64,000 nucleotides of DNA from Achromobacter marplatensis (GCF_002209535.1 NZ_NJIG01000005.1:124001-188000), one strand, 5' to 3'. Shown: positions 42,000-50,860, counted from the stretch's first letter. Program-made: numbers and translations. The notes: generated by a model from the letters alone, not told the origin.

Positions 42000-43181
42000 T
42001 TAAATGCGCTCGAAGATGGCGGCAATGCCTTGCCCGCCGCCGATGCACATCGTCACCAGCGCGTAGCGCCCGCCCACGCGTTGCAGTTCGTGCAGCGCCT
42101 TGACGGTGATGATCGCGCCGGTCGCGCCGATGGGATGGCCCAGGCCGATGCCGCTGCCGTTCGGATTGACCTTGGCCGGATCCAGCTTCAGCTCGCGCGA
42201 CACGGCGCAGGCCTGCGCCGCGAAGGCTTCGTTGGCTTCGATGACGTCCAGCTGGTCCACGGTCAGGCCGGCGCGCTTGAGCGCGGCTTGCGTGGCCGGT
42301 ACGGGGCCGATACCCATGATGTCGGGGTCGACGCCTGCATGGGCGTAGGCCACCAGGCGGGCCAGCGGCTTGATGCCGCGCTTGGCTGCCAGCGAGGCGT
42401 TCATCAGCACCACGGCGCCCGCGCCGTCGTTCAGACCCGACGCGTTGCCTGCCGTGACCGTGCCGTTCTCTTTCTGGAAGACCGGCTTGAGCGTAGCCAT
42501 GGTGGCCGCCGACACATCGCGGCGCACGTGCTCATCGGTGTCGAACACGACTTCGCCCTTGCGCGTCTTCTGCACCACCGGCACGATCTGGTCGCGGAAG
42601 TAGCCGGCGTCGATGGCGGCTGCCGCGCGGCGATGCGATTCCGCGGCCAGCGCGTCCTGGTCCTGGCGGCTGATGCCGAACTTGGCCGCCACGTTCTCGG
42701 CGGTGACGCCCATGTGCATGCGGCCGAACGGATCCGACAGCGCGCCGGTCATCATGTCCAGCATGACGCTATCGCCCATGCGGGCGCCCCAGCGCTGCGA
42801 CGGCACGATGTAGGGAGCACGGCTCATGCTTTCTGCGCCTGCGCCGATCGCGATCTCGGCGTCGCCCAGCAGGATGGTCTGCGCTGCCGACACGATGGCC
42901 TGCAGGCCCGAACCGCACAGGCGGTTGACGTTGAAGGCAGGGGTTTCCTTGGCGATGCCGGCGTTCATGGCGGCCACGCGCGACAGGTACATGTCGCGCG
43001 GTTCGGTATTGATGACGTGGCCGACCGCGACATGGCCGACTTCGTCGCCCTTGACGCTGGCGCGTTCCAGCGCGGCACGGATGACGGTGGCGCCCAGGTC
43101 GCACGGCGGCACGTCTTTCAGCGCGCCCCCGAAGTCGCCGATGGCGGTGCGGACGGCCGAAGCGACGATGACTTCATTCAT
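42000..43181 (-). CDS. Acetyl-CoA C-acyltransferase (thiolase)
   Basis: 393 residues, complete catalytic set: nucleophile Cys89 (NRLCGSGLQA), His349 (GLGHPIGATGA) and Cys379 (TMCIGGGQG). It cleaves or forms 3-ketoacyl-CoAs. The sequence looks like biosynthetic/degradative acetyl-CoA acetyltransferases (PhaA/BktB-like); chain-length preference cannot be read. GGAGGAAACACC precedes the ATG. It follows the hydratase gene (43247) on the same strand after 65 nt and probably completes the beta-oxidation set of the divergent dehydrogenases. Confidence 0.92.
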   Translation of the reverse strand: MNEVIVASAVRTAIGDFGGALKDVPPCDLGATVIRAALERASVKGDEVGHVAVGHVINTEPRDMYLSRVAAMNAGIAKETPAFNVNRLCGSGLQAIVSAAQTILLGDAEIAIGAGAESMSRAPYIVPSQRWGARMGDSVMLDMMTGALSDPFGRMHMGVTAENVAAKFGISRQDQDALAAESHRRAAAAIDAGYFRDQIVPVVQKTRKGEVVFDTDEHVRRDVSAATMATLKPVFQKENGTVTAGNASGLNDGAGAVVLMNASLAAKRGIKPLARLVAYAHAGVDPDIMGIGPVPATQAALKRAGLTVDQLDVIEANEAFAAQACAVSRELKLDPAKVNPNGSGIGLGHPIGATGAIITVKALHELQRVGGRYALVTMCIGGGQGIAAIFERI

Positions 43182-43246
43182 GGTGTTTCCTCCTTGTAAT
43201 GCGTTCCATCATACCGCCGGCCGGCCGCCTCAGATCGTTCCCCGCG

Positions 43247-44047
43247 TCAGCCGCGGGGCTTGCGCGCGGCGCGCTGCGCGATGAAGGCGCCCACCGCCTG
43301 CGCGTGCGCGTCGGTCTTGTGCGCCAGCGCCTGGTACGCCGCCGACAGCTCCAGCAAGGTATCCAGCCGCACATGCTGGCTTTCGCGCAGCAGGCGCTTG
43401 GTCAGCCGTATCGCATCGGGGGAATTCGCCGCCATACGCGCGGCCAGCGCATGGGCGGCGGGCAGCAGCTCGACCGCCGGCACCACCCGCGACACCAGCC
43501 CCCAATCCAGCGCCGTGCCCGCGTCGATGGCGTCGCCGGTAAACGACATTTCAGCCGCCCGCGCCGACCCGATCAGCCGCGGCAGGAACCAGGCGCCGCC
43601 GTCCCCGGGCACGATCCCAAGTTTGACGAAACTCTCTGCGAAGCTCGCCCCTTCCGCGGCAATGCGCACGTCGCACATGCAGGCCAGATCGCAACCCGCG
43701 CCGACGGCAGGACCATTCACGGCGGCAATCGTCGGCACTTCCAAGGCATGCAGGGCCAGCGGCAGGCGCTGGATGCCGTGGCGGTATTCCTGGCGTAAGG
43801 CGGCGCTGCCGACCTCGGGGCCGATCTGCCGCTGCATATCGTTGATGTTGCCGCCGGAAGAAAACACGTTGCCGGCCGCCGTCAGGATCAGCACGCGCAC
43901 GGCCGGGTCGCGCTCGATGCGCGCGAACGCCGCCAGCAGCTGGTCCACGATGCCGCTGCCGGTCAGCGCATTGCGCGTGGCCGGATCGTCCAGCGTCAGC
44001 GTCACCACGCCCTCTGCGCTTTGCTCGTAGTGCACAAGTTCCGTCAT
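43247..44047 (-). CDS. Enoyl-CoA hydratase/isomerase family protein
   Basis: 266-residue crotonase. Oxyanion segments NVFSSGGNINDMQ (about 60-72) and GPAVGAGCDLACMCDVRIA (about 105-123). The presence of GAGCDLACMCD and SFVKLGIVPGDGGAWFLPRLIG is typical of degradative hydratases/isomerases. Divergent from the second acyl-CoA dehydrogenase pair and upstream of the thiolase gene. GGGGAG lies 6 nt before the ATG. Confidence 0.88.
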   Translation of the reverse strand: MTELVHYEQSAEGVVTLTLDDPATRNALTGSGIVDQLLAAFARIERDPAVRVLILTAAGNVFSSGGNINDMQRQIGPEVGSAALRQEYRHGIQRLPLALHALEVPTIAAVNGPAVGAGCDLACMCDVRIAAEGASFAESFVKLGIVPGDGGAWFLPRLIGSARAAEMSFTGDAIDAGTALDWGLVSRVVPAVELLPAAHALAARMAANSPDAIRLTKRLLRESQHVRLDTLLELSAAYQALAHKTDAHAQAVGAFIAQRAARKPRG

Positions 44048-44130
44048 GCCTGTCTCCCCATATTGAAGATGCCGGGTCAGCCGCCGTGTGCGAAGACCGA
44101 TTCCGCAGCGTAGGCGTGGCGGCGGACGTC

Positions 44131-44197
44131 GTCCAATATTAGTTTCGGCGTGGGTGATACGAGATCGGTATCGGAAATCCCAAAAATAATATTGGAC
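44131..44197. promoter_or_regulatory. Nested inverted repeats between divergent hydratase and dehydrogenase genes, LysR-type box inside
   Basis: Outer arms GTCCAATATTA (44131-44141) and TAATATTGGAC (44187-44197) are perfect inverted copies 56 bp apart. Inside lies GATAC-N7-GTATC (44156-44172), which contains an ATAC-N7-GTAT/T-N11-A core, the classic LysR-type box. The LysR gene at the end of the rightward operon (46453) is the natural candidate. The layout could allow looping and control of both directions. Confidence 0.65.
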
Positions 44198-44277
44198 GGC
44201 CGCCGCCGCGCTCCGGGATAGTGGCCGTAGCCCCCGTCAGTGTGCCCCTGGCGGGCCGGCGCGGCACCGGAGGCCCC

Positions 44278-45426
44278 ATGATCGATACGCTGGAACTCAC
44301 CGCCATCCCGCCCGAGGATGAAGCCCTGCGCGCCGAGGTGCGCGCCTTTCTTGCCGACGCGCTTGACGGCCTGGAGCCCGACGAGCGCGCGCGGTCCTGG
44401 ATGGGATACGACGCGGCCTTCAGCCGCCAGTTGGCCGAGCGCGGCTGGCTGGGCCTGACCCTGCCGCGGGAACATGGCGGCGCGGCGCGCGGCCACTTCG
44501 CGCGCTTCGTGCTGTCGGAAGAATTGCTGGGCGCGGGCGCGCCGGTGTCGGCCCACTGGATCGCGGACCGCCAAAGCGCGCCGCTGATCCACAAATACGG
44601 CACGGCGGCCCAACAGGCGTTCTACCTGCCCCGCATCTGCCGGGCCGAGGCATTCTTCTGCATCGGCATGAGCGAACCAGGATCCGGTTCCGACCTGGCC
44701 AGCATCCGCAGCCGCGCCGAGCCCGTCGCCGACGGCTGGCGCCTGAACGGCAGCAAGATCTGGACAACCAACGCGCACCGCTCGCACTACATGATTGCGC
44801 TCGTGCGCACCTCCGGCACCGCAGACGACCGCCACCAAGGGCTGTCGCAACTCATCGTGGACCTGGCGCTGCCCGGCGTTTCCATCCGCCCCATCGAAGA
44901 CCTGGCGGGCGATGCCCACTTTTCGGAAGTGTTCTTCGACAACGTCGAACTGCCCCACGACGCGCTGATCGGCGAAGCGGGTGCGGGCTGGGCCCAGGTG
45001 AGCGCCGAACTCGCGTTCGAGCGCAGTGGGCCCGAGCGCCTGTATTCCAGCATCGCGCTGCTCGAGTGCTGGTTGACGCATTGCCGCGGCCTGTCGGACA
45101 ACGCCGGCGACCGCGCCACGCTGGGCAGCATCCTGGCGCAGATGGCGGTGCTGCGCGCCATGTCGCTGTCGGTCGCGGGCAAGCTGGCGGCGGGCGGCAG
45201 CCCCGCCACGGAAGCCGCGCTGGTCAAAGACCTGGGCACCGAACTGGAACAGCTTATTCCGCGCTTGATCGGCGATGCGCTGGGCCGCCGCCCCGATGTG
45301 CCGCCGCCGTTGCCGCTGCTACGCACGCTGGCGTACCTGGAACAGGTCAGCCCCACCTTTTCCTTGCGCGGCGGCACGCGCGAAATACTTCGCGGCATCA
45401 TCGCCCGCGGCCTTGGCCTTCGATAA
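44278..45426 (+). CDS. Acyl-CoA dehydrogenase, larger subunit type
   Basis: 382 residues with IGMSEPGSGSDLASIRSRAEPV (family signature) and LNGSKIWTTNAHRSHYMI. It ends FSLRGGTREILRGIIARGLGL, the analogue of the TSEIQR...LGL C-terminal motif. GGAGG 5 nt before ATG 44278 decides the start. It is first in a dehydrogenase pair and lies just downstream of the nested LysR-type site. Confidence 0.9.
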   Translation: MIDTLELTAIPPEDEALRAEVRAFLADALDGLEPDERARSWMGYDAAFSRQLAERGWLGLTLPREHGGAARGHFARFVLSEELLGAGAPVSAHWIADRQSAPLIHKYGTAAQQAFYLPRICRAEAFFCIGMSEPGSGSDLASIRSRAEPVADGWRLNGSKIWTTNAHRSHYMIALVRTSGTADDRHQGLSQLIVDLALPGVSIRPIEDLAGDAHFSEVFFDNVELPHDALIGEAGAGWAQVSAELAFERSGPERLYSSIALLECWLTHCRGLSDNAGDRATLGSILAQMAVLRAMSLSVAGKLAAGGSPATEAALVKDLGTELEQLIPRLIGDALGRRPDVPPPLPLLRTLAYLEQVSPTFSLRGGTREILRGIIARGLGLR

Positions 45427-45437
45427 GGACGAACATC

Positions 45438-46571
45438 ATGGACACTCTGCTTGGCGACGCCGCCGAACGCCTGTTCGCCCAGACTTGCTCACCCGCGCTG
45501 ATTCGCGGCATTGAACAAGGCCAACCAGCCGCCGCCGCGTGGCAAGCCTGCGAAGACGCCGGCTTTGCCGACGCGCTGGTCCCGGAGGCGCAGGGCGGCG
45601 CGGGACTGGACCTGCCCGATGCGCTGCCCGTGATGCTGGCCGCCGGCCGCCACCTCTGCCCCTACCCGATCGCGCACACGATGCTGGCGCGCGCGTGGCT
45701 TGCCGGCGCGGGCCGCGCACGGCCAACGGGATCGATCGCCATCGCTGCGCACGGCCTGTCGATCCAGGGCAGACGCGTGATGGGCGCCAACGTGCCGTGG
45801 GTCCGCGTGGCGGACAACGTCCTGGCGCACATCAACGGGCAAGCCTGGCTGCTGGCCACGCAAGCCGGCCAGGTTGAACCGAACGGCGTGCATGGCAGCC
45901 TGGACGGCGAGGTCTCGTGGGCACTGGCCGATGCGCAATGCCTGGGCAGCGGCAGTCCGCTGGACGAACTGGCGGCCGCCGCCTATGCCGGCCTGATGGC
46001 CGGCGCCATGGACCGAGTGCTCTCGCTGGCGCTGGACTACGCCAACACGCGGGCGCAGTTCGGCAAGCCCATCGGCCGCTTCCAGGCCGTGCAGCAGCAG
46101 ATCAGTGTGATGGCCGAACAGGTCTGGGCCGTCCGCATGGCCGCGCAGTTGGCGTTCCAAGGTGCAGGCGGCCGGCCACAGGCGATGCTGGCCGCGATGG
46201 GCAAGGCACGCGCCAGCTTGGCTGCGCCTGTCGTCGCCGACATCGCGCACGCGGTGCATGGCGCCATCGGCGTCACCGCGGAGTACGACTTGCAGTTGTA
46301 CACCCGGCGGCTGCGCGAGTGGCGGCTGGCCGGCGGGTCGGAATCCTATTGGCACGAACGCATCGGCGCCCATGCGCTGGCCAGCGGCGCGGATGCGCTG
46401 ACCTACCTGCGCGCCGTATCATCCACGGGAACCATCCTCCCGGGCCGCCCTCATGGACTTCCGCCATCTACAACAGTTCCTGGTTCTTGCCGAGACGCTG
46501 AACTTCCATCGCGCGGCGGAAAAGCTGCACATGTCGCAGCCTCCGCTGTCGGTCTCGATCCGCAAGCTTGA
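45438..46571 (+). CDS. Acyl-CoA dehydrogenase, smaller/diverged subunit, C-terminal tail running into lysR
   Basis: 377 residues. The C-terminal bundle is recognisable (YANTRAQFGKPIGRFQAVQQQISVMAEQ, then HAVHGAIGVTAEYDLQLYTRRLREWRL). The N-terminal part is short, about as in non-catalytic partners of heteromeric dehydrogenases. The fold should end near AHALASGADALTYLRAVSS; about 50 more residues are read out of frame over the start of the LysR gene, giving a 119-nt overlap. That tail is rich in Pro, Gly and Ser and looks accidental. Confidence 0.85.
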   Translation: MDTLLGDAAERLFAQTCSPALIRGIEQGQPAAAAWQACEDAGFADALVPEAQGGAGLDLPDALPVMLAAGRHLCPYPIAHTMLARAWLAGAGRARPTGSIAIAAHGLSIQGRRVMGANVPWVRVADNVLAHINGQAWLLATQAGQVEPNGVHGSLDGEVSWALADAQCLGSGSPLDELAAAAYAGLMAGAMDRVLSLALDYANTRAQFGKPIGRFQAVQQQISVMAEQVWAVRMAAQLAFQGAGGRPQAMLAAMGKARASLAAPVVADIAHAVHGAIGVTAEYDLQLYTRRLREWRLAGGSESYWHERIGAHALASGADALTYLRAVSSTGTILPGRPHGLPPSTTVPGSCRDAELPSRGGKAAHVAASAVGLDPQA

Positions 46572-47397
46572 AGAGATGGTGGGCGTGCCGCTGTTCGTGC
46601 GCGGCCGCCAAGGCGTGCAATTGACCGAAGCGGGCCTTGCCGCCCTGGACGAAGCGCGCCGCGCCCTGTTCCATGCCGAGCAGTTCCGGCTGGCCGCGCG
46701 CGCGGGCGCGGCGGGCGAAGGCGGCACCGTGCGGATCGGTTTCGTGGGGTCGGCCACGCACGGCATCCTGCCGCGCATCCTGCCTCTCTTTCGCCAACGT
46801 TATCCCGGCGTGACGGTCGTACTGCGCGAAGCCACCTCGATCCGCATCATGCAGGACCTGGCGGAAGACACATTGGAGGTCGGCATCGTGCGCGTGCCGG
46901 TGGCCATGGGGTCAAACGTGCGCCTGGCCCCGCTGACCACCGAGAATTTCGCGCTGGCGGTGCCCAAGGGGCATCCGTTGGCGCGGCGCGGCCGCATCCG
47001 GCTGACCGACTTGGCGGACGAGGCCTTCATCATGTACACCGCGACGGAAGCCGCGGGCTTGCGCATGGCGGCGATCAACGCCTGCCAGCTGCGCGGCTTC
47101 ACGCCCCGCATCACGCAGGAAGCGGTGCAGGTGCAAACGCTGCTGAGCCTGGTCGAAAGCGGGCTGGGCGTGGCGCTGGTGCCCGCCGGCAGCCGCCGCC
47201 ATCCCGGGCCCAATGTGGTCTATAAGACGCTGGCCGACTTCCCCGCCGATGCCTCCATCGGCATTTCACTGGCATGGAATCCCGATACGGAACGCAGCGC
47301 CGCGCGCAACCTGCGCGAGATGGCCAGCCAGGCGTTCCGAGACAAGCCCGCCAAATATCCGGTGCCGCGCTTGCGGCAAGGTGGCCGGCAGGCTTAG
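46453..47397 (+). CDS. LysR-family transcriptional regulator
   Basis: 314 residues. The N-terminal winged helix (1-60) is classic: MDFRHLQQFLVLAETLNFHRAAEKLHMSQPPLSVSIRKLEE in family pattern (key residues FL..AE..NFHRAAE, SQPPLS, IRKLE). The periplasmic-binding-like effector domain follows (about 90-300). The start is inside the end of the dehydrogenase gene. It is related to CatR/BenM-type regulators by its start, but the effector is unknown. It probably controls the divergent 43-46 kb genes through the nested site at 44131-44197. Confidence 0.9.
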   Translation: MDFRHLQQFLVLAETLNFHRAAEKLHMSQPPLSVSIRKLEEMVGVPLFVRGRQGVQLTEAGLAALDEARRALFHAEQFRLAARAGAAGEGGTVRIGFVGSATHGILPRILPLFRQRYPGVTVVLREATSIRIMQDLAEDTLEVGIVRVPVAMGSNVRLAPLTTENFALAVPKGHPLARRGRIRLTDLADEAFIMYTATEAAGLRMAAINACQLRGFTPRITQEAVQVQTLLSLVESGLGVALVPAGSRRHPGPNVVYKTLADFPADASIGISLAWNPDTERSAARNLREMASQAFRDKPAKYPVPRLRQGGRQA

Positions 47398-47489
47398 GAT
47401 GGAGCATGGTCGTGCCACAGCACCCCGCGGGGCTGGGCGTGCGGCGCGCGGCCCAAAGTTGAACCTTGCCAGCGATTCGGGAGCACATC

Positions 47490-47930
47490 GTGAAGACAGT
47501 TGCTGAGATTCTCAGGGAAAAGCCGAACCAGTCCGTCGTAACGGTTTCACCGGACTCATCGGTGTACGACGCCATCAAGACCATGGCCGAGCGCAGCATC
47601 GGCGCGGTGGTGGTCGTAGAGGGCGATACCGTGCTGGGCATGATGTCCGAGCGCGACTATGCCCGCAAAGTCGTCCTGCAAGACCGCTCGTCGCGCAGCA
47701 CCAAGGTGCGCGACATCATGACGGACTCGGTCTATTACGTGGGTCCCGGCGATACGCGCGAGCACTGTATGGCCATGATGACCGAGCGGCACTTTCGCCA
47801 TCTTCCGGTCATCGACAATGAAAAATTGATCGGGCTGCTGTCCATTGGCGACCTGGTCAAGGACGTCATGAGTGAACAGAAGTTCATCATCCACGAATTG
47901 GAACGCTACATCAGCGGCGGCCACGCCTGA
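47490..47930 (+). CDS. Protein of two CBS domains
   Basis: 146 residues made of a tandem CBS pair (Bateman module) at about 8-65 (VVTVSPDSSVYDAIKTMAERSIGAVVVV) and 75-135 (VRDIMTDSVYYVGPGDTREHCMAMMTERHFRHLPVIDN). Such stand-alone pairs bind adenine nucleotides or SAM and sense energy state. Start chosen as GTG 47490 with GGGAG 6 nt upstream; a TTG at 47466 would add eight residues. It lies alone between the lysR gene and the TSUP permease. Confidence 0.88.
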   Translation: MKTVAEILREKPNQSVVTVSPDSSVYDAIKTMAERSIGAVVVVEGDTVLGMMSERDYARKVVLQDRSSRSTKVRDIMTDSVYYVGPGDTREHCMAMMTERHFRHLPVIDNEKLIGLLSIGDLVKDVMSEQKFIIHELERYISGGHA

Positions 47931-47964
47931 CGCATTGCCGCGGCGCCGATGGCCAAGCGGCGGG

Positions 47965-48729
47965 TCAGCCCGCCGCCAGGATCCGCGCCGCCGGCACGAT
48001 CAGCCCCAACCCGGCGGCCAAGAGCAGCACAAAGACCATGCGCTTGATGGTCTTCATCGAACCTGCCGAACCATAACGGCGCGCCACCCAGGTCACGGCG
48101 ATCACGACCGGAAATGCCTGCACGCTGAGCCAGAACGACGACGCCATGAACGCCCCTTGTCCGGTCACCAGCCCCAAGCGCACCACGGCGTTCAGCGAAA
48201 ACAGCACCAGCAGGCTGTTGCGGATGGACGCCAGCGGCAAGGGCTGGCGATACAGGTGATAGACCATCGGGGGGCCGGCGCTTGAGAACAAGCCGCCCAG
48301 CACGCCGGATATCCCCCCGAAGAATACGAATGACGCCTTGGACGACAGCCGCTCCAGCGGTTTGGCGCGCGCCACCAGCAGGACGGCGCAAGCCAGGATC
48401 GTGACGCCCAGCAGCAGTTGCAGCAGCACCGTCGTCGACCCGCTGATCCACGTCAGCACGGCCACGCCCACGCCCACTCCCACCAGGCTGGCCGTCATGG
48501 CCGGCCCCATCAGCGACCAGTTCACCTGCGGCTTGGCGCGCGCCAGCGTCACGGCGGCATTCACCAGCGACAGCACGCTGACCACGTTCGCCACTTCGGA
48601 CACCGACGCCAACTGGAACACGCCTGACAACCCCAGCAGAACGAGCCCGAACGCAAAGCCGGTCATGGTCTGGGCATAGGTGGCAAGCGCCACGCAGGCC
48701 AGGAACAGCAGATGTTGGGAGATGCTCAT
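47965..48729 (-). CDS. TSUP (TauE/SafE) family anion permease
   Basis: 254-residue integral membrane protein with eight hydrophobic segments arranged as two repeats. Typical pieces are FGLVLLGLSGVFQL and GGISGVLGGLFSSAGPPMVYHLY, where the GxxxGxF...GP motif occurs. The family exports or imports small anions such as sulfite or sulfoacetate. Substrate unknown. Start 48729 (MSISQHLLFLACVALATY) opens the first membrane segment; the in-frame Met at 48786 adds an Arg/Pro-rich, unlikely segment. Convergent with the CBS gene. Confidence 0.85.
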   Translation of the reverse strand: MSISQHLLFLACVALATYAQTMTGFAFGLVLLGLSGVFQLASVSEVANVVSVLSLVNAAVTLARAKPQVNWSLMGPAMTASLVGVGVGVAVLTWISGSTTVLLQLLLGVTILACAVLLVARAKPLERLSSKASFVFFGGISGVLGGLFSSAGPPMVYHLYRQPLPLASIRNSLLVLFSLNAVVRLGLVTGQGAFMASSFWLSVQAFPVVIAVTWVARRYGSAGSMKTIKRMVFVLLLAAGLGLIVPAARILAAG

Positions 48730-48947
48730 GCGTCGGGGATGTCGGAGGGCGGGCACGGATGGCGTGCGCGGCGCGGGGCTTTCCAAGGCGGCGATGATAT
48801 CACCGGGGTATCGGCGCCCCCGGCCGGCGCCGCGCGTGTCGCAATCACATATCTTGTCACAAATGGAAGCGTCCCTGCACCCCGTCCCCGACGGACTGCC
48901 GCTATTCTTGCCGCCCTGTCAGTCCTTGCCGGTTAGACCTCGCCTGA

Positions 48948-49832
48948 ATGACGCCCAAACACACCACGATCAATACCGTGACCCTGACCTGCTCGACTTG
49001 CGGCAGCGCTCAGTTCACCAAATTGGCCCCCAACGAATATCGCTGCAACCACTGCCACGCCTTGACGCTGGTAGAGGACGATGTCGCCCAGCGGCTGGAA
49101 AAGATCCTGCGCGGCATGCAGCAGCCCAGCCCGACGCCGCAGGTCCAGCCCGCGGTGCTCGCGGCCATCGGCTTGGCCGTGGCGGCGGTGATCGCCATTC
49201 CCCTGGTGGCCTCGCTGCTGAGTTCAGGCCGTGCACCGGTGCCGCAACGCCTGGTGCAACCGCCGCCGATCGATGCGTCGCTGGTGAAGCTGACCGACGT
49301 GCGCGAGGTGCAGCAACGCGGCCGCAAGCAGCTCGTCATGATGATGCGCAACGAGACCGGCAAAAAGATCGACGCGCCGCGCGTGACCGCGACCTTCTTC
49401 CAGGGCGAATTGACGCTGTCGTCGTCCTGGGGGTCGCCGTCGGCGCGTAGCTTGCAACCCGGCGAATACGCCCCCGTGCTGATTTCCGTGCCGGACAAGG
49501 CCTACAGCCGCTACACGCTGGAAGTCGCCACCCCCTCGCCCGCGCGCGGCAAGAACAACGATGTGGCGCCCAGCAAGGTGCAACTGGTGCGCAACGACGG
49601 CTCGTACCGGCTGGTCGGCCTGCTGAAGAACCAGGGCGCGACCGAGGCCAACAGCACTCAGATCACCGTCATCCTCTACGGCGACGACGGCGCGATGATC
49701 GGTACCGGCAACGGCTACGCCACCGCCAGCCCCCTGGCGTCCGGCGCGCTGACGTCGTTCGACGTGCACTGCGAGATGCTCGGCGACGGCAACGTCGCGT
49801 CCTACGATTACATGGTGCAAAGTGAACGCTGA
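48948..49832 (+). CDS. Zinc-ribbon, single-membrane-span protein with FxLYD-like domains
   Basis: 294 residues. A zinc ribbon (Cys15, 18, 33, 36; CSTC...CNHC) is followed by a membrane helix at about 70-91 (AVLAAIGLAVAAVIAIPLVASLL). Two beta-sandwich regions follow outside, resembling FxLYD/DUF3426 domains (QLVMMMRNETGKKIDAP.VTATFF and YRLVGLLKNQGATEANSTQITVILYGDDGAM). Function is unknown; a zinc ribbon in the cytoplasm and Ig-like domains outside suggest an envelope sensor or assembly protein. The next gene overlaps by 11 nt and is similar in its outer domains. Confidence 0.75.
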   Translation: MTPKHTTINTVTLTCSTCGSAQFTKLAPNEYRCNHCHALTLVEDDVAQRLEKILRGMQQPSPTPQVQPAVLAAIGLAVAAVIAIPLVASLLSSGRAPVPQRLVQPPPIDASLVKLTDVREVQQRGRKQLVMMMRNETGKKIDAPRVTATFFQGELTLSSSWGSPSARSLQPGEYAPVLISVPDKAYSRYTLEVATPSPARGKNNDVAPSKVQLVRNDGSYRLVGLLKNQGATEANSTQITVILYGDDGAMIGTGNGYATASPLASGALTSFDVHCEMLGDGNVASYDYMVQSER

Positions 49833-50736
49833 CCGCTCCGAAGCGAAACCCCTGTCCCGGCCGGCCAAGGCCGGGCTGGTGCTGATCATCCTGGCCGCCA
49901 TCGGCTTCGCGCTGTACAAGCACACCCCCGTGCGGCCCTGGGCCATGCAGAAGTTCGCGCCCGCCCCCGCGCCGCAAGCCGCCGCCTCGTCCAAGGACAC
50001 CCCGCCCAAAGAGGCGGGTCCTGCCAGCCGCATCGTGCGGGTCAGCCCGGCCAATACCCGGGTCATCGACCAGGTGCGCTTGACCACCGAAGAACTGCTG
50101 GACCCGGACTTTGCCCTGTTCGACCCGAAGGCGTTCAGCCTGTCCGCGCCGCGCCGGCTGCTGGACGAAATCGAACGCCCCGTCCTGTATACCGAGCTCG
50201 TCAACACCAGCGACACCTATGTGGCCCTGTCGCCGCGCGTGAAAATCGCCGTCTTCGACGGGTCGCGCGCGGTGGACTTGCGCCAGGAATGGGAACTGCC
50301 TACACACCTGTATCCGGGCGAGCGGGTGCCGATGGCGCTGCCGGGCGGCCGCTATGATCGGGTGACCGAGATGAAGGCGGATTGGCGGCCCGTCAAGCGC
50401 GCCGCGATGCCCGGCCCCCGCCCCAAGCTGGCCGTCACGGTGGAGAACACCGAGGCCAACATCGGCACGGGCACCCTCAATTTCAGCTACCGCTACCGTT
50501 ACAAGTACGTCACCGTCCACGGCCGGGTACGCAATGAGGACCAGGCGGAGGTCGACAACGTGCGGGTCTGGATCAGCTTGTACGACGCCCAGGACCAGTT
50601 GTCCGGCGCCACGTTCAAGGAATTGCGGCTGCCCAAGCTCAAGCCGGGTGAGAGCGCGCCATTCGAAGCCCAGGTCAAGCAATACGGCGGCAATTTCGCC
50701 CGGGTAGGCCTGGTCTACGACGCCGTGGCTCGCTAA
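49822..50736 (+). CDS. Membrane-anchored protein with FxLYD-like domains
   Basis: 304 residues. A short cytoplasmic start is followed by one membrane helix (GLVLIILAAIGFALYKH, about 18-34) and a Pro/Ala linker. Two beta-rich regions follow (VLYTELVNTSDTYVALSPRVKIAVFDGSRAV; YVTVHGRVRNEDQAEVDNVRVWISLYDAQDQL). The second resembles the FxLYD region of the preceding protein, so the two are distant paralogues lacking or having the zinc ribbon. Start is GTG at 49822, coupled to the preceding gene by an 11-nt overlap. No function known. Confidence 0.72.
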   Translation: MNADRSEAKPLSRPAKAGLVLIILAAIGFALYKHTPVRPWAMQKFAPAPAPQAAASSKDTPPKEAGPASRIVRVSPANTRVIDQVRLTTEELLDPDFALFDPKAFSLSAPRRLLDEIERPVLYTELVNTSDTYVALSPRVKIAVFDGSRAVDLRQEWELPTHLYPGERVPMALPGGRYDRVTEMKADWRPVKRAAMPGPRPKLAVTVENTEANIGTGTLNFSYRYRYKYVTVHGRVRNEDQAEVDNVRVWISLYDAQDQLSGATFKELRLPKLKPGESAPFEAQVKQYGGNFARVGLVYDAVAR

Positions 50737-50771
50737 GCCGGGAACGGGCGCCGCCTCTGCGCGTCTGACGA

Positions 50772-50798
50772 AAAAGGCGGCTCACAGGGCCGCCTTTT
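50772..50798. terminator. Intrinsic terminator after the FxLYD gene pair
   Basis: Stem AAAAGGCGGC / GCCGCCTTTT around a seven-base loop, with A- and T-tracts on both sides. It lies 36 nt after the upstream stop codon. Confidence 0.88.
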
Positions 50799-50860
50799 CC
50801 TTGCCCGCGCCGCACAGCCGCCCGCGCGCCGTCGCCCGCAAGCAACAGCTATCGGCCCAG

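Noticed and set aside
46453..46571. A possible frameshift at the end of the dehydrogenase gene
   Set aside because: All three frames run past the expected end, so no single base change gives a clear earlier stop; the overlap is kept as an observation.
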